A DNA stretch of 64,000 nt from Tillandsia leiboldiana. Its lineage: Eukaryota; Streptophyta; Magnoliopsida; Poales; Bromeliaceae. The position numbers and the translations under genes are program-made. Shown one piece after another: positions 1 to 12,665 of this stretch. The DNA is taken from positions 38,535,562 through 38,599,561 of the forward strand of contig CM055063.1 in the NCBI GenBank assembly GCA_029204045.2, given 5' to 3'. Within the stretch, counting starts at the first letter, position 1. Each line of letters starts with the position of its first letter. The notes beneath the pieces were generated by a model, which did not search any database, was not told the origin of the DNA, and saw nothing but the letters and a program-made list of their open reading frames with translations.

Positions 1-1095
1 ACCCTGAGGATCGTGGGTTTCAGAGGCGCCAGAGATCTGGTAGACCCCCGCGGCAGCCACAGTATCAGCAGCGATAGCAGTCTTACCAACTGTATTGGCA
101 TCAGCTACAGGAGCAGTGCGTTATCTATGGCGGGCCCCATCCACCGTCGCAATGTGACCAGAGACAGAGGCAGTGCTTCCTATGTGGAGAGTTAGGACAT
201 TTCCGAGCAGCTTGCCCCCGAGCCATTTTGTCAGTGCGGCCTATCGCTACAACACCCCCCTTACGTATGCAGGAGGTGGACGCCCCTCCGGTGTACCGCC
301 AGACAGATTGGACCACGACGTCGAGACAGACGGGGTGACGACCTTCAGCACCCAATGGACGGGTTTATTCGGCCCAGGTGGAGGGCACCCCGGCAGCGGA
401 TCGTGTTGTCGCAGGTATGATTTTATTTACAGCCAGCTGAGCTTGAGCATTTATGTACTGCCGCTTTTTCCTACATATGTTAGCAGAGCATTTGCATCTC
501 TGCATGGATAAAAGATAGGTTTATCACTACATGCATTAGCGGTTAGACTCTTGTCGGTATCCTGTGAGTAGAGAAGGATTGTGGAGCATGAGCTGTACAG
601 TTGAGACTTGGGATTATACCGGCAGGTACGACGGTTGGTGACAGCTCCTAAACTCTGATTGAGCACACGGGATGGACCGGTTGGCGCGGTATCATGCAAC
701 GACTGATTGTGGAATGAGAACAGTGACCTTCCGCAAATTGGACAGAAGGAGTTTATTTCCACGGGTTGTCGAAGTACCCTTCCTGCAGCATTGGCTTCAG
801 CGGCATTGGACAGACGCTACCTCGGGAACAGATGTGATGATTAGGACTAGAGGGTGTGTTCTTAGAGGTCTTGGTTAGGTCGTAGCTTTCGATTTGTCAC
901 CACAGCAGGGACGCCTTCAACACTTCTCTCCCTTTTTCTCGCCTTTACGCTAGAACTTACGAACGGGACGAAGACTTCGAAAGACTACTCCAGAAATGGA
1001 GACAGTGCCCGAACCTGTTCTTGTTTGATTGGGGTGAAGGCACCGGCCTTTCGAAATTTTTGGATTTTTCGCTATTTCAGCTGTTTTATAAATAG
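1..1095 (+). pseudogene. Decayed Ty3/gypsy gag-protease remnant
   Basis: Reading through several stops and frameshifts, this stretch translates as the C-terminal part of a plant gypsy gag. A Gln/Arg-rich linker is followed by a partial knuckle beginning CVICGGPH (about 116-160) and a full CCHC knuckle CFLCGELGHFRAAC at 174-215. The zinc knuckle would bind RNA in the capsid. About 672-830 resembles the protease to reverse-transcriptase linker (RYHATTDCGMRTVTF). About 915-1090 matches 46945-47140 in the other gypsy remnant, so roughly the RT/RNase H section has been deleted between them. It abuts the copia fragment at 1096 with no visible target duplication. It cannot encode a protein. I am confident of the gypsy origin but not of exact domain edges. 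Confidence 0.75.
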
Positions 1096-1695
1096 AGTGT
1101 TGGGATCTGCGCGAGATATCAGTCAGCACCAAAGGAGGTTCACCTGAAACCGGTGAAAAGGATCATCTGGTACGTCAAAGGAACATTGAATTTCGGAATT
1201 TGGTATCCTATGGGCACAACTCTTGACATAATAGGATATTCAGATGCCGATTGGGCAGGATCAGTGGATGATCGGAAAAGCACGAGTGGTGCATGTTTTT
1301 ATCTTGGCCATTGTCTTGTCGCATGGCATAGTAAAAAGCAAAACTGCATTGCACTCTTGACTGCTGAAGCGGAATATATTTCAGCAGGGAGTTGTTCAAC
1401 ACAATTGATTTGGATGAAAAGCGTTTTGAGTGACTTCCGAATTCCTATGACTTCGGTAACTATTCTTTGTGACAACACTAGTGCTATAAATATTTCTAAA
1501 AACCCTATGTTGCACTCGAGAACGAAACACATTGAACTTAGATATCATTTTCTAAGAGAGCTAGTTGAATCAAGTATTCTTCAAATTTCTTATATTTCAA
1601 CTGAAGATCAATTAGCCGACATTTTAACAAAACCTTTGGATCAAAAACGGTTTATTCATTTGCGTAAAGCAATTGGAATGCTTTCTTTGAAATAA
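1096..1695 (+). pseudogene. Copia pol fragment: RT end and RNase H
   Basis: This is a 200-codon open fragment of copia pol that begins inside the RT C-terminus (GICARYQSAPKEVHLK) and runs to the natural stop. RNase H motifs are visible: YSDADWAGSVDDRKSTSG, CDNTSAINISKNP, HSRTKHIEL and QLADILTKPLD. RNase H degrades the RNA strand during reverse transcription. The fragment is nearly identical to 40443-41042 of the complete copy. It keeps the usual YSDADWAG form, where the complete copy reads NSEADWAG. There is no start codon, RT catalytic core or integrase, so it is a non-functional remnant even though its frame is open. Confidence 0.9.
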
Positions 1696-2627
1696 CACTT
1701 TTTGAAACCTTTGCTTAGGTTAGGTTTTGTTTTGTGTTTCTGTTCTTTGTCTATACTTGTACATAGAACATTAATTGAGCATTAGTATAATTGACTTTAC
1801 TTGCATCCTTTTATGTTTTAAGAAATTTATTATGGTTTGGATATCATGATAATTTTTTTGATGCAATGATCATTTATATCAATTAGTTCATTTTTAATTG
1901 ATCAAAGTCAATTTTTCTCTCAATGATCTCTTGGTATAGTTTTTATCATATTTGAAAATTGAGTTAAGTATGAACACGAGATCAATTTTTGGTTGAATAC
2001 TTCATATCTTAAATAATTGATAGCCAATTGAGGGGGAGTTTAATTATTAAATTACATGCTCAAAAGATGTGGAAAGAGTTACATCCCAATGAGGAGTGTG
2101 AAAACTACCGCCACATGGAGGAAAGAGCTACCACCTCGGTCGTCCGAGTATTGTGTGCAGCTACCACATGTATACCAAGCATGGTTTTTCTTGTTGATTA
2201 GATAAAATGCTTTTTGGAATACTTGACTCTGTCGAATTCCAAGGTTGGTATAAGGTGGGATTTTTATTGAAAGATGTTCAAAGAGCCACTCCCTACAATA
2301 AATTGACTAGATATATTATCTAACTTATTTGGGATTTCAAACATCTATCGATTTTTGTGCTTCATTTTCTTTACCAAATTGATGATTTGATAAACGCATT
2401 ATACATTAGATCGTGATTGATGTTTTTGAACTTGATCAACTTTAAAGGATTTAATTTTTATAAATTTTCGTTTCATTACTTGGATATTATTGATAGATTT
2501 AGCATAATCTATTTCTTTTGATATGAAACGATGATTTTTGTTTAAAGTTGACATACAAAAGTGCTTACAATCTTTTTCTGGAATTTCTGGAATTTTTCTA
2601 AATTTTTCTGAAGAAAAAGTTGAAGCC

Positions 2628-2736
2628 TATCCGGACTGGGAATTCTGTTCCGGATCCCGAACGCAGATATTATCTGCGGGTAGCCAATCCGGACTGGACT
2701 CTTGAGCCGATCCGGACCGCGGCTAGGTTTTATAAG
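2628..2736 (+). promoter_or_regulatory. Internal LTR-like promoter module (copy 1)
   Basis: Four TCCGGA-type motifs (near 2629, 2649, 2687 and 2710), one of them extended as CCGGATCCCGAACG, are followed about 15-20 bp later by TTTATAAG at 2729-2736. The same motif set followed by a TATA-like box makes up the U3 of this element's own LTRs (45003-45234). It lies upstream of the third ORF and of the predicted intron. Promoter function is inferred from this resemblance only. Confidence 0.55.
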
Positions 2737-2853
2737 AAACGAAAGGTTTTTGATTTCTTTTTACCACAAGCTTTTGTTTCTAAGTCTCCAGAGTTTATCT
2801 CTCTAGATTACAATGGATTTGGAGCCCTTCAAACCCAAGTTCTTCGGATTCAA

Positions 2854-3236
2854 GTAAGTTTTGATGATCAAAACTTAGGTTCTTCACAGTTTTTGCCCTG
2901 TTCTTCAAAACGTGCATGAAAATCATGTATCTTTTTCGTTTTTGAATGGTTTTTGGTCTAATTTCTTTTGAAATAAGAACTCTGGGTAGATTAGTTTTGT
3001 TTATATGCCAGGTATTCTCTTGATTAACGGATTTTTATGCTTCGATTTCTAAAAATTCGGTTTTAGGGCATATAATGAGAATTTTTGAAAATCATGGAAT
3101 TGATCTATTTTTAAAATTCTTTTTGCAAAACTAACTTGATTCCTAGTCTCTCTACATGATAATGATTGTTTGGGTACAATTTTTCAAAATTTTGAAAATT
3201 AAATAATTTTTCGTGTTCTTGAGTTCTTGCTCGCAG
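2854..3236 (+). other. Predicted intron before third ORF (copy 1)
   Basis: The donor is CAA/GTAAGTTTTG at 2854. The acceptor is TTCTTGCTCGCAG ending at 3236, 28 bases before the third-ORF start codon. The body is T-rich and 383 bp long. The complete copy has the equivalent pair (42200-42583, 384 bp). The spacing and T-rich body are typical of plant introns. No transcript evidence is available from sequence alone. Confidence 0.5.
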
Positions 3237-3264
3237 GATCTTCATTTTCAATGCACTAGGAAAG

Positions 3265-4705
3265 ATGGTGTTTGCATGGATTATAGTGCTCCTTATAGCG
3301 ATGGTACACACACGAGCAACGAATAAACTGTAAAGAATTAAGAAAACTCAAGAAAAAGATGAGTATGTCCTTGTGGACGACTCCAAGACGGAATCTGTCG
3401 ATTGGGACGAGCTAATGGAAGATGACGCAGCACCTGCTACATCAAAAAGGAAAGCTCCTAGTACAACAAAGGCGAAGACAACGCCTACGCTGCGGAGAAA
3501 GGCAAAGCTTCAATGCCACCAACATCTATTTCGATGAAAAGAAAGAGTGTAGCTCGACGAATGGGACGAGCGCGAGGGATTGAAATTGAAAAACCATTAG
3601 CACATGATTCACCACCTCCAGAGGAGCACGTGCCTATTAACACAGATCGACTAAAGCTTTTGAGAATAGAGAATGTATTGGGGAACGTCATGTTAATATT
3701 GGAGCTCTTAGAGATCGTTCTCCAGCTTTTGGGAATCTGGTTGAACAAGCCGATCTCTTTCAAGTTTGCAAATTTCCTGAAACTCTTGGATATTGTTTGT
3801 ATCTGGTACGGACCTTCTACACCAATGCAGTACAGCTTCAAGAACATGAAGACGGACCAATGGAGTTTTATATTACGGTCCGAGGGACAAAACTCAGGAT
3901 AACTCCTCAACTAATTGGAGAAGTCATAGGAATGAAATCCAGCATGACAGGGACTAATTACTTGAAAGGAAAAAGCTTGATAAACTCGTTGTGGAGAACG
4001 GTTGTAAGTGGAATATGCATGTCGGAGACTCAATCAACTGAAAATTCTATTTTCTCTAAAGAGCTTCGACCTGAGTACCGGTTTCTAAATTTCATCATAT
4101 GCTACAATATTCTTCCGAACATGCAGACGAAAGTCCTACGATGGGATCGCATGCTTTTTTTATATCTGTTAGGACATTCGTCGGAGGCAGTGGGTTTAAA
4201 CATCAATATCCCGTATATCATTTGGAATAGGATGGCACGGTACGTTGAACATCCTCATCCAACGGAAAGACTTCTATTCCCATTAATCATAATGAGAATT
4301 TTGAGGAAATTCAAGGTTGATACTAGTTCTTCAAGTTATCAACACAGTTTAAGAATGATTAATGATTCAACTGTCGTAAAGTCTTTGCCGAAACTGCCTA
4401 ATGAAACCCGGACTCCTCCACGTTGCAAGAAACCCTCAGTCGGTACTTCAGCAACACCCTCAAAGCAAGTACCTGTGTCAGATGATGAAGCTTCTGTGAC
4501 TTCAATTTATAAGGAGCAGCAAAGGTTATCTTTTGAACAAGAACAGATCACAAAAGAACAGAAGCGCATCTCTGAGGAGCTTGAAATAATAACCGTAGCC
4601 CAAATCACTCTGACTAAGAAACTCACTTCGATGAAGAAATTGGTGAAGAAGATGTTTTCAAAGATGGGATGTAGTAGCTCTGACGATTCAGAGTCTGACA
4701 ATTGA
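3265..4705 (+). pseudogene. Third (env-like) ORF, broken copy
   Basis: This is colinear with the intact 489-codon ORF at 42612-44081. The start ATG at 3265 and the hydrophobic N-terminus are kept. An in-frame TAA follows at about 3331, where the intact copy has a lysine codon, and the frame shifts near 3485-3510. There are further frame changes around 3690-3790. From about 3797 to 4705 one frame is open: it contains the central block (ITPQLIGEVIGM, LRPEYRFLNFIICYNILPN) and the C-terminal heptad region rich in Gln, Glu and Lys. The stop is followed by a purine tract at 4812. This copy cannot make the full protein. Its conservation across two element copies argues that the ORF was once under selection. 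Confidence 0.8.
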
Positions 4706-5390
4706 AAATTTGTTCATTTTTGTTTTGCAGGTTTCTAGTCTTAGTTCTTACATTTCTTTTTGTTTTGAACTTTTAACTCCATTTTTGTAAATTTTGGCTA
4801 ATTTTAGTGACAAAAAGGGGGAGAGAGATATATAGGAACATTTGGAACATTTGGACATGGATGTGAGAACTTTGGAACACTTAAACTTTGGAAGGTAAAC
4901 TTTGGAACACTTAAACATTGGAAGGTAAGTATGACAACAACTTTGGTTTGTATTGTGAATTAATGCATGCCTCGACTAACTATTCGACTAACTATTTGGG
5001 CATGTAATATTACTAACAAGTTGTTTGATGACTAACTCGTATGACATTTGGAATTTATTGCTTAGAAGATATGCCTATCTCTGATTGGTATTCTAATACA
5101 TATCTGTTTTTATAAATGTCATGGTGAGTATAAACTTCATCTCTCTGTTTGGTTTTTGAATGCTAAATTCTTGAGGTATCTAACGATTTCTTTTGTCAAG
5201 AATTATTTTTTTTGTAGAGAGTACAAACGTCTAAGTCTAGAGTTTGTTTTAGGAGTTTAACTCATGTACTCATTGTTATTTGAATCTCAATTGTAAATTT
5301 TTGTTGTATGGTGATAGCAACAAAATTATCTTTTTGAATTTTCTTTAAGTGGATTTTTTGTTTTGTCACGAAACCGCCAAAGGGGGAGAT
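4706..5390 (+). other. Non-coding tail with purine tracts (copy 1)
   Basis: This is an AT-rich tail between the broken third ORF and the 3' LTR. It holds two of the element's three G-rich purine tracts: AAAAAGGGGGAGAGAGA at 4812-4828 and AAAGGGGGAGA at 5379-5389. The latter sits one base before the LTR and is the presumptive plus-strand primer. The third tract, GAGGGGGAG, is at 2030-2038. No ORF is seen here. Confidence 0.75.
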
Positions 5391-5661
5391 TGTTAAGGAA
5401 TTTGTTTTGCCGTATTTCGTGAAAGTGGTTAAGTCTTGAAGATTGAAGATGAAGATGTTTGGATCATATACCTCAATCTCAAGAAAGAAGAATTCAAAAG
5501 GATCAGGTACGTTTAATTAAATAATCTTGGTGATCCGAATACTTCTTATAGTGTAGAAACACTTGGATGGGTTTTTAATCGCTTAAAAATCAGAAAACTG
5601 GACTGACATATGTTCAGGATCCGGATCAGGCTACTTCAGTCCGGACCCCGAACGTAGGTAG
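5391..5661 (+). repeat. Copia 3' LTR, copy 1, first part
   Basis: It starts TGTTAAGGAATTTG directly after the polypurine tract, as in the LTRs at 15677 and 44757. It stops at 5661 where the reverse-oriented solo LTR enters, and it resumes at 12666. Confidence 0.9.
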
Positions 5662-6460
5662 TGTCACGCTCCGGGGTCGAAACTACGACCCGGGCTCGCC
5701 AACAGATCCGCCACCTATGCAAAATCCCGCATAGGCAAAGCGTCTAACCTGCAAAAGATAGTACTATAGCTACGCAAATATCAGAGCGAAAATAAAATGC
5801 TGTAAAATAAAATCCAATCACTGTACAACACGAAAAAAAGTACAACATCCATCTCCTCAAATACAGATAATCATCATACAATATCCTTAGTACAGCATCT
5901 CTCAACTATAAAAGGGAGATAAACTAAAACTATAGTACACCAGTCTCTCCAAATACAAAAGATCCCTCTCAACGTAAACAATAAAAACCAGCTGACAGCT
6001 ACAAGGAATCTCCAACCAGGGGATACAGCTACACTCCTCGGGCGGTAAGGATCTAGCTCGTGACTCCCTCGCCTCGAACAACGACCGAAAGATTAGCAAC
6101 TCCCGCAGAAGACTCTGCAAAATAGGAGGAAGAAAAGAGGGAAACAACAATGGGGGTGAGAACCACTAGTAAACCAGTAGCCTCCCCCTGTGGGTAAAGC
6201 CTCAAACTCCGGCGTACCAACTAAGTCTACTAGAGGCAAGAAAAGGAATAGGTGGTAAAGCTGTAAACAGAACTACTGAAAAAGGGAAAACCACCACTAG
6301 CATGCCTCTAAATGCAATACCGAAAGAAATGACTGTATGAATGCATCAGGAAACAGTATCTGACCAAATAAACCCAATCTAGCCACCAGTAAAACTGGTA
6401 CTGCCTGCTCTGCTGTCGAACTCAAGAACTCAGTAGGGGACCAGCACACAATGTCACGCC

Positions 6461-6525
6461 CCGGGGCGATACTGCGCCCCGGCTCGCCAACAGATCCGCC
6501 GCCCATACGGGAAGCCCCGTATAGG
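6461..6525 (-). other. Paired hairpins at LTR 3' end
   Basis: Stem one is CCGGGGCG (6461-6468) pairing with CGCCCCGG (6475-6482), a perfect 8-bp stem with a 6-base loop. Stem two is CCCATACGGG (6502-6511) pairing with CCCGTATAGG (6516-6525). Between them lies the conserved block that reads GGCGGATCTGTTGGCGAGC on the minus strand. Other LTR families here have the same layout with different stem bases. Confidence 0.6.
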
Positions 6526-8814
6526 CGTAGCGACTAACCTGCAAGGAAACATCTACACTAGCAAATATCAGAGCTGAAAGAGAAAAGCTGGAAAGAAATA
6601 CATAAAATAAAACTACAACTCTTAAATATACAGACCAACCTCACCAGAAAACAGGAGTCTCTCATAAAAGCAGGAAAGGAAGGTACAACTCAAAACCTCA
6701 CTACAAAAGTCACTCGACATAACACACACCAAAATGGAACTGGGGTACATCTACTCACACACTGAAGACGACAGGAGGGGATCTATCTCGCGACGCCCTT
6801 ACCTCGGTCAGAAGGAGCTGGATCAGCAACAGGAGCTGCAGGAACTGGAGCAGAAGTCCCTGGGGAGAAAACACCACGACGGGTGTGAGAACTACATCCC
6901 ACAGTAGTTCTCAGTGGGTGCCGCCAACAAGCCCGACGGTCTGCCCACTAAGTCTACTAGAGGCAAAAGTAACATATGCAGTGCTATAAGGAAAGCTGGG
7001 AAAGGTAACTCTACAGCTACTATGCCTCTAACTAGATGCTCAACAGTGGAACAGAAAGAACATAATGCCACAACTAACTCTCCTCCCTGATCACCCAATC
7101 AAAACTGACTGCCACATCGGGTCCAGTCAAACCTGCGCCAACCTACTGCCGTTACGTCCCGGAGGAGCGGACTTACGTAGGGCGTCCGTGGCTGCCAACG
7201 AAAGCACAGCCAGAGGGACCACTGCAACAACAAGTCGCTAAAGAACATCTCAACTCACACCGGTACACAACCCGGTCTCGCCTACTCCGGAGTGGCCCTC
7301 GAGGGGAGCGACCCGCTCGAGTCAAAGTAACCCATAAGTATCACTGTATAGTATCACTGTAAAGCTCAAATGTGGCTCATGCAGGCTATGATCCAATCTT
7401 CGATCAATAAGATCGACTACCAAACAAATCACTGTCTCACACACTAGCTGGAATCTACACAGCTGAAACCCACTGTCTCTCTGACAGTTTCCAAGAACCC
7501 AGATCTACCATCACTATCACTCTCCCAAAAAAATCAAATCTATAGACTGCTATCAACTCCACTCGGTCCCCAGACACGAGTGCAAATGCATCCCACAACC
7601 AACCGACCTCTCGGCCCACAACTCGGGCGAGGAAAAGCTAAGTCCATAGTGAAATGAAGTATCGTGATGTGGAATGTCTAGAGCAATAAAAACCTAGCCC
7701 AAGTTGGAGTTTTTCTACAGACTGGCTGAACATGATACATATGACAGGGGTGCTAGGTCAAATTCCAAGATTTCATTACTTAACATAGTGCAGGAATCAA
7801 AAGATTTAACAACTGATATACAAGATACAACATACAGTTTTACACATGCTAATACTCCAATTTCTAACATGCATGATCCTACACACATAGAATTAGTACA
7901 CAGTCCAGAGTTCTTGGAAGCAAGGTCACCCACCTGAAAGTGCTAACTGTCCAAAATCGCACAGCTGAGAAAGCCCACAACTGTCAAATCACAAATCCCA
8001 CCAAGCCAACAACACGGTAGAAGTGCTCACAAACTCCTGGGTACAAACATACACCAAAATTATACTTTAATTCACACAAATTCCACATTCCCAAAATCTG
8101 TGGTGAACAGTCCCATTAACACGAAATTTTCACCTGAAAAACTTCCTCCAAAAATTCCAATAAAAATATGACGGCGATCCTCGCGAAGAGTAGATGTCGA
8201 TAGAGTCCTGAAACGTCGAATTCCGATGTCCGCATGAGGAGATAAAAATCCGACAAGTAGGTGCTGTCCAAATCAACCAACAGTCGCAAAGGGGGTTAAA
8301 AATGTACCCAGAACCCCAAGAAAAGCTCGGATCCAGAAAAAGTGTCCAACACGAAAAATGTAGATTTACCTCTTACGAAACCGTCACCACAGAAATCGTC
8401 CAAAAATAATGTCGGGGTAGCCCGTAGACCTCCCGGACTAAACTGCGACGGAAATGGGCCTCCAACAGTAGATCGTCGCTCCGCACCCCGATGTAGAAGT
8501 CGCCGTCGTCGCGGCCTCCAAAAATTCTGAACTTCCGCCAAGAGATGCACAAGAGGGAGAGGAGGAAATTTGGTTAAGGACTCAAGAGCTAAAAGCCTCG
8601 GGAAAAGCCTCTAAAAGGAAGCTAAGGAGGCCTATTTATAGGCCTCACCCGAAATCAGCCCAAAACACAAGTCAACAGGTTTCGGGCCCGATTTTTCGGG
8701 CGCCCGAAAGTTTCGGGCGGCTACAGTGTTGGGCCGGCCCAACACTGTTCACGCCCGAACGCACCAAATGATGCCACGCGTCCCGCCGAACAGGAAACAG
8801 CGGTGTGGGCCACT

Positions 8815-9275
8815 CGCTGCCCGCCACGTGTCCACACGCCGCACAGTAAGGCGGCTGGCGCCCGCCAATCAGGCGGTGACACGTGGCCTCCCGGTTGACC
8901 CGCCAGCCGGTCGGCGGCCCCGCCGGGCGCGCGGCATGGCCCCGTCGTGCGCACGCGCCCCGAGGTACCCGCCCCGGCCCCGTGCACCGCGCACGGTGCG
9001 CCCGCGAATCAGAGGGTGACACGTGTCCCCTACACCCGGTCCACGCATTCCACTTTGGAATTCCGTGGACCGCGCCGCGTGCACCGACCAACCGGAGGCT
9101 GCCACGTGCCCCCGCCTTGGTCCATGCACCGCCGCGCTCACCCGGTAGACCGCGCGCCTTGCGCCCGCCAATCAGGCGGTGCCACGTGTCCATGCGCCGG
9201 GTCTGTGCACCCCGCCGCGTCGCTCTGTGGACCGCGCACCCTGAACCGGCCAATGACAGGCCGCCACGTGGCATC
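8815..9275 (-). promoter_or_regulatory. Array of G-box and CCAAT modules upstream of TATA
   Basis: CACGTG occurs at 8825, 8880, 9020, 9103, 9183 and 9265. Most copies have CCAAT (or CGAAT) 8-12 bp away on a fixed side, for example GCCAATCAGGCGGTGACACG. CACGTG boxes bind plant bZIP/bHLH factors and CCAAT binds NF-Y; this is family knowledge. The position upstream of the minus-strand TATA at 8631-8642 suggests an LTR enhancer. Confidence 0.55.
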
Positions 9276-12200
9276 CCGGCGGTCTACGGCCCCTCCCATG
9301 CACCATTTTCCACTAAAAACTTCCGGGAGTCCGTTTTGGGCATCCGGACTCAGAAACAAACAAGCAAATAGCCGTTTTCAAGCGTTTTTCCGTGCTGAAT
9401 CCATTTCCGACCTCTGTTGGGCCTAATTCTTTTCCGAAATTTCGGCAAACTCAGCCGAAGGCCTACACAGCTATTAATAACACACAGGGTCCATCTGTGG
9501 CATCCCATTGACGCACCATGGGCCAGATACACCAACGCTAGGTGCTCTAACAGTGGATTCATCGGAAGAACGCTGCATGGGAATTTGGGCCACTACACAC
9601 AAGGCTCGAAATCCCAATCAGATGGACCGGTACCCGTCACGGTCGAAAGCCTACTCCGGAGTGGCACTCGTGGGGAGCGACCCACACGAGTAAAGTATCT
9701 CTGTCACCAGTATCACAAGTATCTCTGTCAAGTATCTCAATATAGCAGGACTGGATCATGACTATGATCAAAGTGGGAAAATCCATCCACTAAAGAAACC
9801 CTAATCCCCAATCAGATGCAATAGTACTCAACAAATGGGAAACTCCATCCACTAGAGAAATCTGATACCCAATCTGATACAATAGTACTCAATAAGTGGG
9901 AAACTCCATCCACTAGAGAAATCTGATACCCAATCTAATGCATAAGTAAACATCCGGTCAACCGCCCAATGTCCACGGTCGCCGCAACACCCCACAAGAC
10001 CCAAAATCTGATAAAGTAATCAACATCTGGCTAACCGCCTAATGTCCGCAGTTACCACAATAACCCACAATCCACAATCGGGTAAAATAATCAATATACG
10101 GTCAACCGCCTACTGTCCGCGGTTGCCGCAATAACCCACAAATCCAACATCAAGTACACCCTGTCTTCGACCCTAAGGTCCCGGCTACACTAGCCCAAAC
10201 CCCTGCTCGAACCCGAGCAACATGACTCAAAAGTCTAAATAAGAAGGAGAAAGGAAACAAATCATGGTTTCTCTTAAGTCAAATCCCAATATGATAGTGT
10301 AGCAATAAATAGTGGCCTATCTAGATGTCCATACAAACATGAAAAAGTCCTCATGCAAGATGAAAGAGAGAATATCAAATAACAGTTTCACATGTGTATC
10401 AAATAGTAAATCCACATAGATATAACCATCATGCTAAAATCATCAGCCAACTACACATGTATATAACCCCTGATCCATAATAAATCCCAAAGTGGTACCC
10501 GCACATAGATATGTCATCATGTCCCAATAGTTAATCCATTTAACCAACTTTCATAAAATCTATGTGCTAACATGGCATGTTAATTATCACTATTAAAAAT
10601 ATCCCCGCAATCATGTTTCCACAACAATATTATCCCAATAATATTCCCAACATGCTATATCTACAAAATTAATCTCAAATGATAGGCTCACATTGATATC
10701 ATTTAATCATGCATGGTAATCAATCAATATGTCCAATAGAGAGCTTCTCTAATAAACTTAGTGAGCAAGTCAGAAGTAGAGGTATGCAACAATCACCCAC
10801 CTCGATTCGCAGAGCACGCGAAGCACAGCCCAAATACGCCCTCACTTCGGGTAAATACGACACACTGCACGGTAATCCAAACGGCGTACAATTAATCCAA
10901 AAAGCACAATAACCCGCTGTCCAATAATCAGTCCCGAAAATGGCTAAATTTCACCTGCGAGATGAACTCAGAAAAATCCAAAAATTTAACTGCTGCGATC
11001 GTCGTGTTGACCCGATCGAAACGGGTACTCGCACGTTCCGATCCGATACCTGTAGGTCAAGTTACAAATAAAACACCACGGTAAGCCGTAACGCCACACA
11101 AACAAAATCCTGTGGCAAACAGTCTAGGGAAAGCTTAATTATCACCTGTGAATCATCCTCAGAAAAATCCGATAAAAACATGGTCACGTTCCTTGTGACG
11201 ACTAGATCAAAATCGAGTATTTATACGCCTTGATCCGATGCTCCTAGGCCGAGATATAAATCGAACAAGCCGGTGCTGTCCAGAATTCATCACAGAAAAA
11301 GGGGGGTCAAAGGTGCCTCGGGAACCATGCCAAAAGTGCGAAACAGAGCAAAATAATCAACATAAAAATCGAAGCCTTACCTCTTAGGAACACGCTGTCG
11401 TAGAAATTGCCCAAAAATTCCTCCTAGTTTGCGCACGGGAATTTTCCAACTGGACTGCGACGAAAACGGGCCAAAAATGGAAATCGTCGGAGCGTGCCGC
11501 GTCGGAGAGAACTCGCTGTCGGAGACTCCAAAAATTCTGAAACTTCCTGGAGAGATGTAGGACAGAGAGGGAAACAAGTTCACTTCAGGCCACTCCCTCA
11601 GTTTCTCTCTCTAAAACTCGGGAAAAACTAGAAAAAGGGGAGGGAAAATATTGAGCTCAGTTCAAAATCTCATGCTGTGCACAAGTTCTTCAAAGATGGC
11701 TAATAAACTCCCAGAAATATTCAAATCTAGGTAAAGTGATACATACCAAAGTTGTAGATCTTCGAGTCCTAAAGATTTCCCCACAAAGATCATCTCAAAA
11801 TGCCATTTCTACTGTCTAAGGGAGGGAAAACACTAAGAACTGTCCGAAATCCCAGGCTGTGCACAAGGGTCCCAAAGATGGCTTGACAACTTCAATAAAA
11901 CTCAAGATCTAGCCAAAGTGTTGAATAACAAAGTTGTATATCTACCTCTTGTGAAGATGCAGAACCAAAAATTAGGCCAAAATTCGAAGGGATGAGCTCT
12001 GTGGATCTCCTGCACTGAAATGCGACGAAAATAGTTGAAATCAGCTTTAAAGGGTTCATCCACCACTTGCACAGCTACGGGCACTCACAGCACACCCCAA
12101 ATCCGAAAACTGGTGAAGGAGAAGAAGAAGAAGAAGGAGATGGGGATGCTCTAGAAAAATCAGGGAATTTGGCCAGAATGGAAAAATCCAAAATTGGTGG

Positions 12201-12665
12201 AGAATGGGCTATTTATAGGCCAAAACCTCCTCTGCAAAAAGGGTTCGGGGGACATTTTGGGAGACGTGAAGCCGGCGGCCTCCAGTGAGTGGAAAACGCG
12301 GAAACGCTGCGGCGCACGCGCCGCGATCCGCCAACCGCGTTGCGCTATGTGGCGCAACGCGGTTGGGCGCGGCGCGTGGCCACCCGCACGCACGCCGCCC
12401 AACCAGCGCGCCTCACGCCTTGTGTCGGGCCAATCACGGCCCGACACATGGCGGGCGCGATTTTGGCTGCGCCTAGTGCACCTGCATGGTCCCGTGGACC
12501 GGTCCAAAATTCGACGGGGGTATCCGAATACACTCGGGATCCATTCAACGCACTGAGTCCATTTCTTGAGTCCGATACACACCCAAACACTCCCATCTCC
12601 CAGGATAGTCCTCCAGAAGCCACTGATCAAGCCATAAACTCCTAATGAAGATCCGGGTCATCACA

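Larger units (their letters stand above)
6452..9597 (-). mobile_element. Nested reverse-oriented solo LTR with exact duplication
   Basis: This 3,146-bp LTR lies inside the previous one, reading on the minus strand from TGTAGTGGCCCAAATTCC (9597) to CCGGGGCGTGACA (6452). The target duplication CACAA is exact (6447-6451 and 9598-9602). On the minus strand there are a TATA box CCTATAAATAGG (8631-8642), an upstream GC-rich block with six CACGTG boxes, and two terminal hairpins. Its start resembles the LTR at 53926-57278, so the two belong to related families. No coding capacity is seen. Confidence 0.88.
5662..12665 (-). mobile_element. Reverse-oriented gypsy-type solo LTR, itself interrupted
   Basis: On the minus strand this is an LTR beginning TGTGATGACCCGGATC (at 12665) and ending CGGAGCGTGACA (at 5662). 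It is 3,853 bp after removing the nested solo LTR at 6452-9602. The flanks GGTAG (5657-5661) and AGTAG (12666-12670) match at 4 of 5 positions, as expected for an old target duplication. Inside on the minus strand are a TATA-like CTATAAATAG (12209-12219), a GC-rich stretch upstream of it (12250-12480), three copies of the ACCGC...GGTTGACCGG block (9955-10120) and a terminal hairpin (arms 5714-5720 and 5729-5735). No internal region or second LTR remains, so this is a solo LTR. It holds no convincing gene; all ORFs in it are short and shadow-like. Confidence 0.8.

Noticed and set aside
8672..9426. Overlapping GC-rich ORFs (up to 200 codons)
   Set aside because: They lie in the LTR enhancer-like block with CACGTG boxes. 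Both strands are open, which is typical of GC-rich shadow ORFs.
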